From NCBI RefSeq assembly GCF_003268855.1, contig NZ_QLSZ01000004.1, positions 1 to 64,000 of the forward strand: 64,000 nucleotides of DNA. The letters run 5' to 3'. This stretch comes from Flavobacterium aciduliphilum (GTDB lineage Bacteria > Bacteroidota > Bacteroidia > Flavobacteriales > Flavobacteriaceae). Made by a program: the position numbers and the translations under genes. Under the pieces are notes generated by a model, which worked only from the letters and a program-made list of their open reading frames with translations, made no database searches and was not told the origin of the DNA. This document shows, one piece after another, positions 36,592 through 44,715 of the stretch. Position 1 is the stretch's first letter, and each line of letters opens with the position of its first letter.

Positions 36592-37803
36592 ATGTTTCAA
36601 AAAAATAAATCAGCGGCAATAGGTTTCATTTTTATCACCATGTTGATTGATGTTACAGGCTGGGGAATCATTATACCTGTAATTCCAAAATTGATCAAAG
36701 AATTAATTCTTGTAGACATCAGTGAAGCGGCTAAATATGGAGGCTGGTTAACCTTTGCTTATGCCATCACACAATTTCTTTTTGCGCCTTTAATTGGAAG
36801 CTTGAGCGACACAATAGGACGAAGACCCGTGATTTTATTGTCTTTATTTGCTTTTTCAATGGATTATTTATTATTGGCTTTTGCTCCTTCCATTACTTGG
36901 TTGTTTGTAGGTAGAGTTATTGCAGGACTGACAGGAGCAAGCATTACTACAGCATCGGCATACATTGCAGACGTAAGTTCTCCAGAAAACCGTGCAAAAA
37001 ACTTTGGGATGATTGGGGCGGCTTTTGGTTTGGGATTTATCATAGGCCCTGTACTTGGAGGGCTTCTAGGTCACTATGGTTCTAGGGTGCCTTTTTTTGC
37101 CGCAGCGCTATTGTGCATGATTAATTTTTTATACGGGTATTTTATTCTACCAGAATCCCTTTCTATAGAAAACAGACGAAATTTTAACTTAAAACGTGCA
37201 AACCCCATCGGTGCCTTTATGAACATCAGAAAACGTCCTGCTTTATATGGATTGATGATAGCCTTATTTCTTGTATATGTTGCGTCTCATGCCATTCAAG
37301 GAAATTGGAGCTATTTTACCATGTATCAGTTTCACTGGAATGAAAAAATGGTTGGAATTTCTTTAGGCGTCATTGGATTATTGGTTGGTTTAGTTCAAGG
37401 GGTTTTAATTCGATGGATAAATCCAAAATTAGGAAATGAACGGAGTATTTACGTGGGTTTAGCGTTGTATGCCATTGGATTATTACTTTTTGCAACAGCT
37501 ACAGAAAGCTGGATGGTCTTTGTATATCTAGTGCCTTATTGTTTGGGCGGGATAGCTGGTCCAGCCATGCAAGCAGTTATTTCAAGTAAAGTTGATGCCT
37601 CTGAACAAGGCGAAATCCAAGGGACCTTATCCAGTTTGATGAGTCTTTCTACTATAGTTGGTCCGCCAATGATGTCAAGCCTATTCTATTATTTTACGCA
37701 CAACGAAGCTCCTTTTAAATTTGCAGGAGCTCCTTTTGTTTTAGGAGCGAGTTTAATGTTTATTAGTACTGTTATCGTATATGTCTCCTTTCAAAAGAAA
37801 TAA
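36592..37803 (+). CDS. MFS exporter of the TetA-like (TCR/Tet) group
   Basis: A 403-residue twelve-helix major facilitator. Residues 16-32 ([17 protein letters not shown]) and the loop motif [12 protein letters not shown] (69-80, motif A) match the DHA1/TetA group of drug:proton antiporters. Motif C-like glycines ([16 protein letters not shown]) follow. I use the ATG at 36592; an in-frame TTG at 36568 lies too close to the terminator. The substrate is unknown, and tetracycline resistance should not be assumed. It may be co-transcribed with the small membrane gene behind it. Confidence 0.9.
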   Translation: MFQKNKSAAIGFIFITMLIDVTGWGIIIPVIPKLIKELILVDISEAAKYGGWLTFAYAITQFLFAPLIGSLSDTIGRRPVILLSLFAFSMDYLLLAFAPSITWLFVGRVIAGLTGASITTASAYIADVSSPENRAKNFGMIGAAFGLGFIIGPVLGGLLGHYGSRVPFFAAALLCMINFLYGYFILPESLSIENRRNFNLKRANPIGAFMNIRKRPALYGLMIALFLVYVASHAIQGNWSYFTMYQFHWNEKMVGISLGVIGLLVGLVQGVLIRWINPKLGNERSIYVGLALYAIGLLLFATATESWMVFVYLVPYCLGGIAGPAMQAVISSKVDASEQGEIQGTLSSLMSLSTIVGPPMMSSLFYYFTHNEAPFKFAGAPFVLGASLMFISTVIVYVSFQKK

Positions 37804-37894
37804 TTTTGTTCCATCACATTCAATAGAATACATTAAAAGTAAATTTTCAAACCATACCCATTCAGGAAAAATTTACAACATAAGTATTATTATT

Positions 37895-38152
37895 ATGGAA
37901 CTAATACTTATTTCATTAAGTTCTCTTTTTAAAAACATTTCTTATAGTATTGGCTATGAAGGGATTGTATGGAAAATTGTAATGTATTTGGCTCTTTTAT
38001 TTCATTTGAAAATTACTTGGACTGAACGAAATAATTCAAATCTATATTTCGCAAAACTAGCTACATTTTTCCTTGTTTTTTGGATTTTACTCTGTTTAGA
38101 AATTACGATTTGGCATGATGTTTTAGTGAAATGGTTTGGAAAATGGGCTTAA
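37895..38152 (+). CDS. Possible small membrane protein (unknown)
   Basis: An 85-residue frame from the ATG at 37895 with two hydrophobic segments (about 23-36 and 52-70) and aromatic-rich ends. An earlier in-frame ATG at 37781 would overlap the MFS gene. It overlaps the convergent aspartic protease gene by 30 bases. I recognise no family. It could be a real two-helix protein or a chance frame. Confidence 0.45.
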   Translation: MELILISLSSLFKNISYSIGYEGIVWKIVMYLALLFHLKITWTERNNSNLYFAKLATFFLVFWILLCLEITIWHDVLVKWFGKWA

Positions 38153-38596
38153 ATTGCTTTTTTTAAGATACAGCCATTGATTTGAATAATCAATAATTGC
38201 TTCTCCTTTCAACAAAACATCGGCACCAATAATTCCGTGTACAGACGACGCTTTATAATGCTTCAAGGCCTCATTAACGTGTGATAAATCAAAAATAACG
38301 ATAGAAAAATCATTCACTTGCCAACGTCCTATTTTAAGTTGATTATGTGACGACAAAAGGGTTTCCATACCAGTACCTCCTGCACCGGCAGCTTTGGTAG
38401 GCGAACTCCCTGCTATCAACTGAAAAAAAGAGACTCCTTCAAATCCAACACAAGTATTACTCGCACCTGTATCCAGAATAAAATGCCCTAGAATTCCGTT
38501 AATCCGTACCTTGAGTAACAAATGTTGCGTTTTGGAAACCGTAAACTTAATTTTTTGATAGCCTTCTTTTTTCAGAATATCAGGAAGTGTTTTCAT
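38123..38596 (-). CDS. Retropepsin-like aspartic protease (clan AA)
   Basis: A 157-residue single-lobe aspartic protease of the retropepsin-like type. The catalytic motif is Asp42-Thr43-Gly44-Ala (FILDTGASNTCV), and the later flap/loop signature HGIIGADVL is present. Such proteases act as homodimers. There is no clear signal peptide, suggesting cytoplasmic or membrane-associated action; no transmembrane helix is seen. The substrate is unknown. The end overlaps the convergent small membrane frame by 30 bases. It is divergent from tatD. Confidence 0.85.
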   Translation of the reverse strand: MKTLPDILKKEGYQKIKFTVSKTQHLLLKVRINGILGHFILDTGASNTCVGFEGVSFFQLIAGSSPTKAAGAGGTGMETLLSSHNQLKIGRWQVNDFSIVIFDLSHVNEALKHYKASSVHGIIGADVLLKGEAIIDYSNQWLYLKKSNLSPFSKPFH

Positions 38597-38706
38597 AATG
38601 ATGTAAAATCAAACAAAGATAGGGTTTTTGCAAGAATGGTACCAAATGAAACTACCAACTCAAATTGTGTAAAAAATGACCTCCTTCTCTCCTATTCTAT
38701 TTTTAT

Positions 38707-38714
38707 TACTTTTG
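38707..38714 (+). promoter_or_regulatory. -7 element that fixes the tatD start
   Basis: TACTTTTG matches TAnnTTTG. The transcript should begin near 38720, after the ATG at 38717 (which is only 2 bases past the box) and before the ATG at 38732. This favours the later ATG. Confidence 0.5.
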
Positions 38715-38731
38715 CAATGAAATACAATATC

Positions 38732-39499
38732 ATGATTCTTACCGATACCCATACCCATTTATATTCTTCACAATATCAAGACGACCGTAACGAAATGATC
38801 CAACGCGCTATGGATGCAGGTGTTACCCGTTTTTTTGTACCCGCAATAGATTCGAGTTATACACAACGCATGTATGACTTAGAAACGCAATTTCCTGAAA
38901 ATGTTTTCTTGATGATGGGATTGCATCCGACTTACGTAAAAGAAAATTATCTGGAAGAATTGGCTCATGTTGAAGCGGAGTTTGCCAAAAGAAAATTCTA
39001 TGCGGTGGGTGAAATTGGTATTGACTTGTTTTGGGATAAAACATTTTTGAAAGAGCAACAGCATGCGTTTCAGCATCAAATTCAATTGGCTAAGAAGAAC
39101 AAATTAGGAATTAATATTCACTGTCGTGATGCGTTTGATGAAACTTTTGAGGTGTTAGAAAGCGAAAAAGCATCCGATTTATTCGGAATTTTTCACTGTT
39201 TCACAGGAGATTTGGCACAAGCGGAACGTGCAATTTCATTAGGATTAAAACTCGGAATAGGCGGTGTAGCGACATTTAAAAACGGAAAAATCGATCAATT
39301 TTTACACGAAATCGATTTGCAACATATTGTATTAGAAACCGATTCACCCTATTTAGCTCCTGCACCTCATCGTGGAAAACGAAATGAAAGCAGTTATACA
39401 TTATTAGTGGCTCAAAAATTGGCTGAAATTTATAACGTATCCGTAGCTGAAATTGCACAAATCACTACCGAAAATTCTAAGGCTATTTTCGGAATTTAA
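38732..39499 (+). CDS. tatD: TatD-family metal-dependent hydrolase/nuclease
   Basis: A 255-residue TIM-barrel hydrolase. Metal ligands are visible in the family order: His7 and His9 (DTHTHLY), Glu in GEIGID, His in HCRDAF and HCFTGD, and Asp in ETDSPYLAP. TatD proteins are 3'-5' DNases/RNases or D-aminoacyl-tRNA deacylase-like quality-control enzymes. The frame is open for 70 codons upstream, but that extension overlaps the divergent protease gene and the promoter, so the short form is preferred. It stands alone. Confidence 0.92.
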   Translation: MILTDTHTHLYSSQYQDDRNEMIQRAMDAGVTRFFVPAIDSSYTQRMYDLETQFPENVFLMMGLHPTYVKENYLEELAHVEAEFAKRKFYAVGEIGIDLFWDKTFLKEQQHAFQHQIQLAKKNKLGINIHCRDAFDETFEVLESEKASDLFGIFHCFTGDLAQAERAISLGLKLGIGGVATFKNGKIDQFLHEIDLQHIVLETDSPYLAPAPHRGKRNESSYTLLVAQKLAEIYNVSVAEIAQITTENSKAIFGI

Positions 39500-39560
39500 T
39501 CATTAATTTACCTATAAGTCATATTTTTTTTGTTCATTTGTTTTCTAAATTAGCACCCAA

Positions 39561-40697
39561 ATGCAGAAGTTTGATTCCATTCGCCCCTATTACGATACTG
39601 AAGTAAATGAAGGAATTCGTTCGTGTTTACATCATCCTATGATGAAAGCCATCATGAACTTTACTTTTCCCGACATGGCCGACGATGAATGGAAATCTCA
39701 ATTAAGCCGAACGCATTCCATTAGAGATTTTCAATGTAATTTTTTGTACCATTCTATTCAGCAAGTACTCAAAAAATCATCGGATGGATTGACTACTTCT
39801 GGATTTGAAAAATTAGAAAAAAACACTTCCTATCTTTTTATTTCCAATCATAGAGACATCATTCTTGATACATCTCTTCTAAATGTTTCATTGTTTGAAC
39901 ACGGACTGGTTATGACCGCATCAGCGATTGGAGATAATTTAGTGAAGAAAGATTTTTTATTGAAACTCTCAAAATTAAATCGGAATTTCTTAGTTCAACG
40001 TGGATTACCACCAAAAGAATTGTTACTAAGTTCCAAATTAATGTCGGAATATATTGGACAATTGCTTTTAAGAGAAAATCGTTCGGTATGGATTGCCCAA
40101 CGTGAAGGACGCACTAAAGATGGCAATGACGCCACACATACTGGTGTTTTAAAAATGCTAGGAATGGGATCTGACGAGAAGCATTTGATGGATTATTTCA
40201 AAAAGATTAAAATTGTTCCCGTTTCAATTTCTTACGAATATGACCCAACTGATGCCTTAAAAATGCCTCAATTAATGGCCGAAGCGAAAGCTGAAATTTA
40301 CGTCAAAGAAAAAAATGAAGATTTTATAACGCTTTTAAGCGGCATTATCGGACAAAAAAAACGCATTCATATTCATGTGGGCGATGTTTTAAATAAAGAA
40401 ATTGATACGCTTGCTGTAGAAAATGATAACGCCAATAAACAAATTCAGGCGCTAGCACAAGCCATTGACGATTCGATACTGCAATCCTATAAATTGTGGC
40501 CAACCAACTATATTGCATACGATTTATTACACAAAACAAACACATATAGCGCACACTATACTTCCGACGAAAAATCGCTTTTTGAACGAAGATTGGAAAT
40601 GAAAATCGACATGACTAATCCACTGATGGTGGAGGGATTTTTAGCCATGTATGCCAATCCTGTGGTAAACAAATCAAAATATGAAAACCAGCGCTAA
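39561..40697 (+). CDS. PlsC-like 1-acyl-glycerol-3-phosphate acyltransferase homologue
   Basis: A 378-residue acyltransferase-family protein. The catalytic-type motif reads Asn96-His97-Arg-Asp-Ile-Ile-Leu-Asp103, a His-x5-Asp spacing rather than the usual His-x4-Asp, followed by a glycerol-phosphate-binding motif (AQREGRTKDG). The N-terminal 80 residues and C-terminal 130 residues are extensions beyond the core. It lacks obvious transmembrane helices. It probably acylates a lysophospholipid or related lipid. The last 17 bases overlap the asparaginase gene, implying coupling. Confidence 0.85.
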   Translation: MQKFDSIRPYYDTEVNEGIRSCLHHPMMKAIMNFTFPDMADDEWKSQLSRTHSIRDFQCNFLYHSIQQVLKKSSDGLTTSGFEKLEKNTSYLFISNHRDIILDTSLLNVSLFEHGLVMTASAIGDNLVKKDFLLKLSKLNRNFLVQRGLPPKELLLSSKLMSEYIGQLLLRENRSVWIAQREGRTKDGNDATHTGVLKMLGMGSDEKHLMDYFKKIKIVPVSISYEYDPTDALKMPQLMAEAKAEIYVKEKNEDFITLLSGIIGQKKRIHIHVGDVLNKEIDTLAVENDNANKQIQALAQAIDDSILQSYKLWPTNYIAYDLLHKTNTYSAHYTSDEKSLFERRLEMKIDMTNPLMVEGFLAMYANPVVNKSKYENQR

Positions 40698-41712
40698 ACC
40701 CAAAATAGTCCTCATCTACACAGGTGGAACTATTGGTATGATGAGGGATTTTGAAACAGGAGCACTTAGAGCTTTCGATTTTAATCAACTGCTTGAGAAA
40801 ATCCCCGAACTGCATCAATTGGATTGTACCATAGAAACCTATTCTTTTAAAACACCCATTGATTCGTCTAATATGAATCCGGAGAAATGGGTACAAATAG
40901 CAAAAGTCATTGAAGAAAACTACGACTCTTTCGACGGATTTGTGGTACTACATGGCTCTGATACCATGTCTTATTCAGCATCAGCAATGAGCTTTATGTT
41001 GGAAAATTTATCAAAACCCGTTGTATTTACGGGTTCACAATTGCCTATTGGTGACTTACGAACAGATGCTAAAGAAAATCTTATTACTGCTATTCAAATT
41101 GCCTCCTTGCAACAAAAAGGAAAACCTGTAATTCAAGAAGTATGCCTCTATTTTGAATACAAATTATACCGCGGCAATCGAACCACTAAAATCAGCGCCG
41201 AACATTTCAATGCGTTTACTTCTCCCAACTATACGCCTCTTGCCGAATCGGGAGTACACTTAAACGTAAACACACAGGCGTTACTACCTCGCCAACATAA
41301 AAAATTAATCGTTCATACCACCCTAGATCATCAAGTTATCATTCTTAAAATGTTTCCTGGGATTAACGAATCCATTTTGGAAGCACTACTTGATATTCCA
41401 AAATTAAAAGGAATCATTTTAGAAACCTATGGCTCTGGAAATGCACCCAATGAGGATTGGTTTATTCAAATACTTAAAAAAGCCATTAAACGTGGGCTAT
41501 ACATCATAAACGTTACCCAATGCTCTGGAGGGAGTGTCAATATGGGACAATATGAAACGAGTACCCAACTGAAAAAAATTGGCGTTATCTCTGGAAAAGA
41601 CATTACTACCGAAGCAGCTGTAACAAAACTCATGTATTTATTGGGACAAAAGGTATCTCCTTCTGTATTTAAAACCATTTTCGAAACCTCTTTGAGAGGA
41701 GAAATGGAATAG
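40681..41712 (+). CDS. ansA: Type I (cytoplasmic) L-asparaginase
   Basis: A 343-residue asparaginase that deamidates L-asparagine to aspartate. Both catalytic threonine motifs are present: YTGGTIGMM (residues 10-18) and LHGSDTMSYSA. No signal peptide is seen, consistent with the cytoplasmic type I enzyme. It overlaps the acyltransferase gene by 17 bases. It is followed by tRNA-Ser with no recognisable terminator between. Confidence 0.93.
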   Translation: MKTSAKPKIVLIYTGGTIGMMRDFETGALRAFDFNQLLEKIPELHQLDCTIETYSFKTPIDSSNMNPEKWVQIAKVIEENYDSFDGFVVLHGSDTMSYSASAMSFMLENLSKPVVFTGSQLPIGDLRTDAKENLITAIQIASLQQKGKPVIQEVCLYFEYKLYRGNRTTKISAEHFNAFTSPNYTPLAESGVHLNVNTQALLPRQHKKLIVHTTLDHQVIILKMFPGINESILEALLDIPKLKGIILETYGSGNAPNEDWFIQILKKAIKRGLYIINVTQCSGGSVNMGQYETSTQLKKIGVISGKDITTEAAVTKLMYLLGQKVSPSVFKTIFETSLRGEME

Positions 41713-41755
41713 TTTTGGATTTTTAGTAATTTTTATTGTTCTTTGCATAACAATT

Positions 41756-41842
41756 AGAGAGGTGTCCGAGTGGTTGAAGGAGCAAGCCTGGAAAGTTTGT
41801 ATATGGGTAACTGTATCGTGGGTTCGAATCCCATCCTCTCTG
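41756..41842 (+). tRNA. tRNA-Ser (GGA)
   Basis: An 87-base cloverleaf. The acceptor arms AGAGAGG and CCTCTCT pair perfectly with discriminator G; the CCA end is not encoded. The anticodon stem CAAGC/GTTTG closes the loop CTGGAAA, giving anticodon GGA at 41790-41792, which reads UCC and UCU serine codons. The long variable arm of class II tRNAs and a T-loop TTCGAAT are present. Confidence 0.96.
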
Positions 41843-41856
41843 CAAAATCTTAACCG

Positions 41857-42546
41857 ATGCGTTGCTGTTATACTTTACTTGCATTATTGGTATTTTCAGG
41901 ACTATGGGCTCAGGAAGAACTTGTAAAAAAAGAAGTAGATTCCTTGTTTCGTGAGGACCAATTTTATTGTAACGTATCGATAAACAATATCCAACATCCG
42001 CCAAGTGGTCTTCGGCAACAAAAAATCTCTCCCTACTTTGCTTTTGGAATACTGAGAGACATGCCCATCAACAAAAACAGGACTTATGCGATAGCAGCAG
42101 GGGTGGGCTATGCTGTTTCAGTGCTCAACAACAACCTACAAGTAACTCAAACTCCTGATGCAAGTTTCAATTACAGCATGGTTGGAAACACCGTGCACTA
42201 TTCTAAAAACAAAACAACACTACATTATATTGAATTTCCCATCGAATTACGATGGCGCAACGCAACATTTGATAGTCATAAATTTTGGCGCATCTATACC
42301 GGATTTAAAATAAGCTACCTTCTTTCAAGCAAGTATGTTTTTGAAAGTGACGAAAACAATTACAGTTTAAAAAACGACAATAATTTAAACAAAATGCAAT
42401 ATGGTTGTTATATTGCTTCGGGTTATAATAGTTTAAATGTGTATTTTTATTATGGTTTAAATCCAATTTTTAAATCGTCTTATGTGGATGGTCAACACAA
42501 TACCATGAACAATTTCAACCTTGGTGTGCAATTTTATATTTTATAG
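41857..42546 (+). CDS. PorT-like outer-membrane beta-barrel protein
   Basis: A 229-residue secreted barrel. The signal peptide ends GLWAQ. About eight amphipathic strands and an aromatic or hydrophobic C-terminus (GVQFYIL) follow. The DSLFREDQFY opening, the ILRDMPINKNR segment and the YIEFPIELRWR strand match, from memory, the PorT-like family of Flavobacteriaceae. PorT itself is a type IX secretion component, but this subfamily is not the canonical SprT/PorT, so a role in secretion is only possible. It starts 14 bases after tRNA-Ser and may share its transcript. Its stop overlaps the convergent membrane gene by 6 bases. Confidence 0.85.
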   Translation: MRCCYTLLALLVFSGLWAQEELVKKEVDSLFREDQFYCNVSINNIQHPPSGLRQQKISPYFAFGILRDMPINKNRTYAIAAGVGYAVSVLNNNLQVTQTPDASFNYSMVGNTVHYSKNKTTLHYIEFPIELRWRNATFDSHKFWRIYTGFKISYLLSSKYVFESDENNYSLKNDNNLNKMQYGCYIASGYNSLNVYFYYGLNPIFKSSYVDGQHNTMNNFNLGVQFYIL

Positions 42547-43146
42547 CCAAAATATCCATAATACCACCTGCGGCATCATTCCTAAGACAAACCCAAGCGC
42601 TAGTTCTTCAAAAGTGTGCGCTTTCATTTCCAATCGGGAAGAAGCAACTATGCCACACAAGACCATTAATGTTGCTAAAGTATAAACCCCATTAATTTGG
42701 TAATGATGCATCAACCCCATAACAAAAAAGGTTAACGAACTCATGGCAAGCATGTGCAAACTGGCTTTGATTTGTGCAAAGATTAATCCAAAAGCAGCAA
42801 ACATACTCCCCATTCCTCCTAAAAAGAAAAAGAAAAGTTCAAAATAACGGTCCAAAGTAACACTTTTGTAAAGTAATATTTCCGTAAGACAGAGTTGCAT
42901 GACTAAAGGAATTTTTCGTTGGGAAACATTTGAAACCATGACAGAATCAATCTTCCCTAAGGCTTTAAAAACATAAAAAAAGGTAAGCGGCATTAGCACC
43001 GTCAACATAAAAACTTGAATAAGAAGCAATGTATATTGTTCTTTTATCAAATAATTATCACTTAAAAACACATAGAACAGCGTTCCGAAAGTAGGAATAA
43101 AAACAGGATGAAAAAGGTATGAAAAAAGAAGTATAAATTTTCTCAT
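42541..43146 (-). CDS. Multi-helix membrane protein, PAP2-like in its last third
   Basis: A 201-residue integral membrane protein with six or seven hydrophobic helices. The C-terminal third (SSRLEMKAHTFEELALGFVLG) recalls the SRxxxxxH...D/E...G region of PAP2 phosphatases, but the earlier KxxxxxxRP and PSGH motifs are missing. It may therefore be a non-catalytic relative. No function can be assigned. The stop overlaps the convergent barrel gene by 6 bases. It follows the DUF3109 gene on the same strand (33 bases) and may share its transcript. Confidence 0.75.
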   Translation of the reverse strand: MRKFILLFSYLFHPVFIPTFGTLFYVFLSDNYLIKEQYTLLLIQVFMLTVLMPLTFFYVFKALGKIDSVMVSNVSQRKIPLVMQLCLTEILLYKSVTLDRYFELFFFFLGGMGSMFAAFGLIFAQIKASLHMLAMSSLTFFVMGLMHHYQINGVYTLATLMVLCGIVASSRLEMKAHTFEELALGFVLGMMPQVVLWIFWL

Positions 43147-43179
43147 GTTTAGAAATAGGAGTAAAAATAGAGCGATTCC

Positions 43180-43752
43180 TTACTTTTCATTTTGTAATTC
43201 TTGGGCTACTTTCTCCAATTCGGCATACCAATCTTCACCAAATTTTCTTAACAAAGCCTCTTTCACAAACTTGTATACAGGAACCTCCAACTCTTTGCCT
43301 AAGGCACACGCATCATCACAAATATCCCAACGATCATAATTTACAGCGGCAAACTCGGTGAAGTCTTTAACCCGAATGGGATATAAATGACACGAAACGG
43401 GTTTTTTCCAATCAATTACCCCTTGATTATACGCTTGCTCAATCCCACAAAGCGCGGTATCCCCATCAAAAATAACATAGGCACAATCTTTTTCGTCAAT
43501 GAGCGGAGTTTCCAAATCTTGTTCTTTCCCCTTAACCCAAACACCTAGGGTTTCAATTGCCTCGATTCCTTCTTTTCGCAAAAATGGCTTCACTTTGGGA
43601 TAAATGGCTTCCATAATTTTGGTTTCTTCCTCTGATAGAGGTGCACCTGCATCGCCATCAATACAGCAGGCTCCTTTACAAGCCGTGAGGTTGCATACAA
43701 ATTCTTTTTGTAAAATATCTTCTGAAACGATGGTTTTGCCTAATTGAAACAT
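43180..43752 (-). CDS. DUF3109 family cysteine-rich protein
   Basis: A 190-residue soluble protein. The conserved cysteines are CNLTACKGACC near residue 20, then a Cys in CGIEQAY, CHLYP and WDICDDAC, matching the DUF3109 family and resembling the YkgJ-like zinc/iron-cluster group. A metal- or cluster-binding role is plausible, but not known. It has no signal peptide. It is probably first in a two-gene unit with the membrane protein behind it. Confidence 0.88.
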   Translation of the reverse strand: MFQLGKTIVSEDILQKEFVCNLTACKGACCIDGDAGAPLSEEETKIMEAIYPKVKPFLRKEGIEAIETLGVWVKGKEQDLETPLIDEKDCAYVIFDGDTALCGIEQAYNQGVIDWKKPVSCHLYPIRVKDFTEFAAVNYDRWDICDDACALGKELEVPVYKFVKEALLRKFGEDWYAELEKVAQELQNEK

Positions 43753-43858
43753 AGTTGTCTAGTTATAGAGGGTCAAATTTACAAAGGTTTTTCCATTATT
43801 TGACGGACGTTGCTTTTAAAAAATAAATCCTTGGTTTCGCTGTACCAAATAAAAGGAG

Positions 43859-43866
43859 TAATTTTG
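43859..43866 (+). promoter_or_regulatory. -7 element of the marC-family gene
   Basis: TAATTTTG fits TAnnTTTG, 14 bases before the ATG, implying a very short leader. A TTTC 20 bases upstream could be a degenerate -33 element. Confidence 0.45.
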
Positions 43867-43879
43867 CCGAAAAAAGGAT

Positions 43880-44458
43880 ATGTTCGGATTTGACATTAAA
43901 GAAATTGCAACCGTTAGCATGGTGCTTTTCGCTGTTATTGATATTGTAGGAACCATTCCAATTATAGTAGACTTGCGTCAAAAATATGGACATATTGACG
44001 CCGAGAAAGCTTCGATTGCTGCGGGTGTGATTATGATTGTTTTTTTGTTTTTAGGAGAAGAATTCTTAGCATTGATTGGTATTGATGTGCATTCGTTTGC
44101 TGTGGCGGGCTCATTTGTATTATTCTTTTTAGCACTCGAAATGATACTCGGCATCCAAATTTACAAACAAGAAGAAGCCAGTTCGGCCTCGATCGTCCCT
44201 TTAGCGTTCCCTCTTATTGCAGGCGCCGGAACCATGACCACCTTGCTGTCTTTACGCTCTCAATATCAAACCATCAATATTGTTACTGCTATTATATTAA
44301 ATATTGTGTTGGTTTATCTTGTGTTACGCCTGTCTTCAAAAATTGAAACTCTTTTAGGCAAAAATGGTCTGGGCGTCATTCGAAAAACATTTGGTTTAGT
44401 TCTTTTGGCAATTGCTGTTAAATTATTTGCCGCTAATGTTAAAGGATTATTTCAATAA
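43880..44458 (+). CDS. MarC-family integral membrane protein
   Basis: A 192-residue six-helix membrane protein of the MarC/UPF0056 family. The N-terminal helix with FAVIDIVGTIPI and the later PLAFPLIAGAGTM motif (about 110-122) are family signatures. Transport function has been proposed but not demonstrated for the family. It has its own promoter and may be co-transcribed with the small membrane gene 37 bases downstream. Confidence 0.9.
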   Translation: MFGFDIKEIATVSMVLFAVIDIVGTIPIIVDLRQKYGHIDAEKASIAAGVIMIVFLFLGEEFLALIGIDVHSFAVAGSFVLFFLALEMILGIQIYKQEEASSASIVPLAFPLIAGAGTMTTLLSLRSQYQTINIVTAIILNIVLVYLVLRLSSKIETLLGKNGLGVIRKTFGLVLLAIAVKLFAANVKGLFQ

Positions 44459-44495
44459 AGCTATTTTTACTACTTTTACGCTTTAATTTCAATCC

Positions 44496-44696
44496 ATGAA
44501 AATTTTCACCACAATACTTATCTTTATAGCCTTGGCGCTTATAGTAGTCAATGTAACTATGTTGGATTTCAAAAACCCTTTTGAAGGAAATGGCATGGTC
44601 GCTTTGATAGGAATTGCCGCTTCTTTTTGTGCGATTCTCATTCTTTTGATATTTAAAATTTCAAAGAAAATAGAAGCCAAACTTAAGAATCAATAA
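44496..44696 (+). CDS. Small two-helix membrane protein
   Basis: A 66-residue protein with two strongly hydrophobic helices (about 3-20 and 33-53) and a basic C-terminal tail (KISKKIEAKLKNQ). The compact amphipathic layout and its position after marC suggest a real gene. I recognise no functional family. Confidence 0.7.
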   Translation: MKIFTTILIFIALALIVVNVTMLDFKNPFEGNGMVALIGIAASFCAILILLIFKISKKIEAKLKNQ

Positions 44697-44715
44697 TTTT
44701 TTAAGACTACAAATA

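Noticed and set aside
38522..38731. 70-codon N-terminal extension of TatD
   Set aside because: It overlaps the divergent protease gene and the -7 element; the family begins at DTHTH.
41723..42004. Open frame on the minus strand containing RGWDSNPRYSYPY-like residues
   Set aside because: It is the antisense of tRNA-Ser and the start of the barrel gene, a known type of false ORF produced by tRNA genes.
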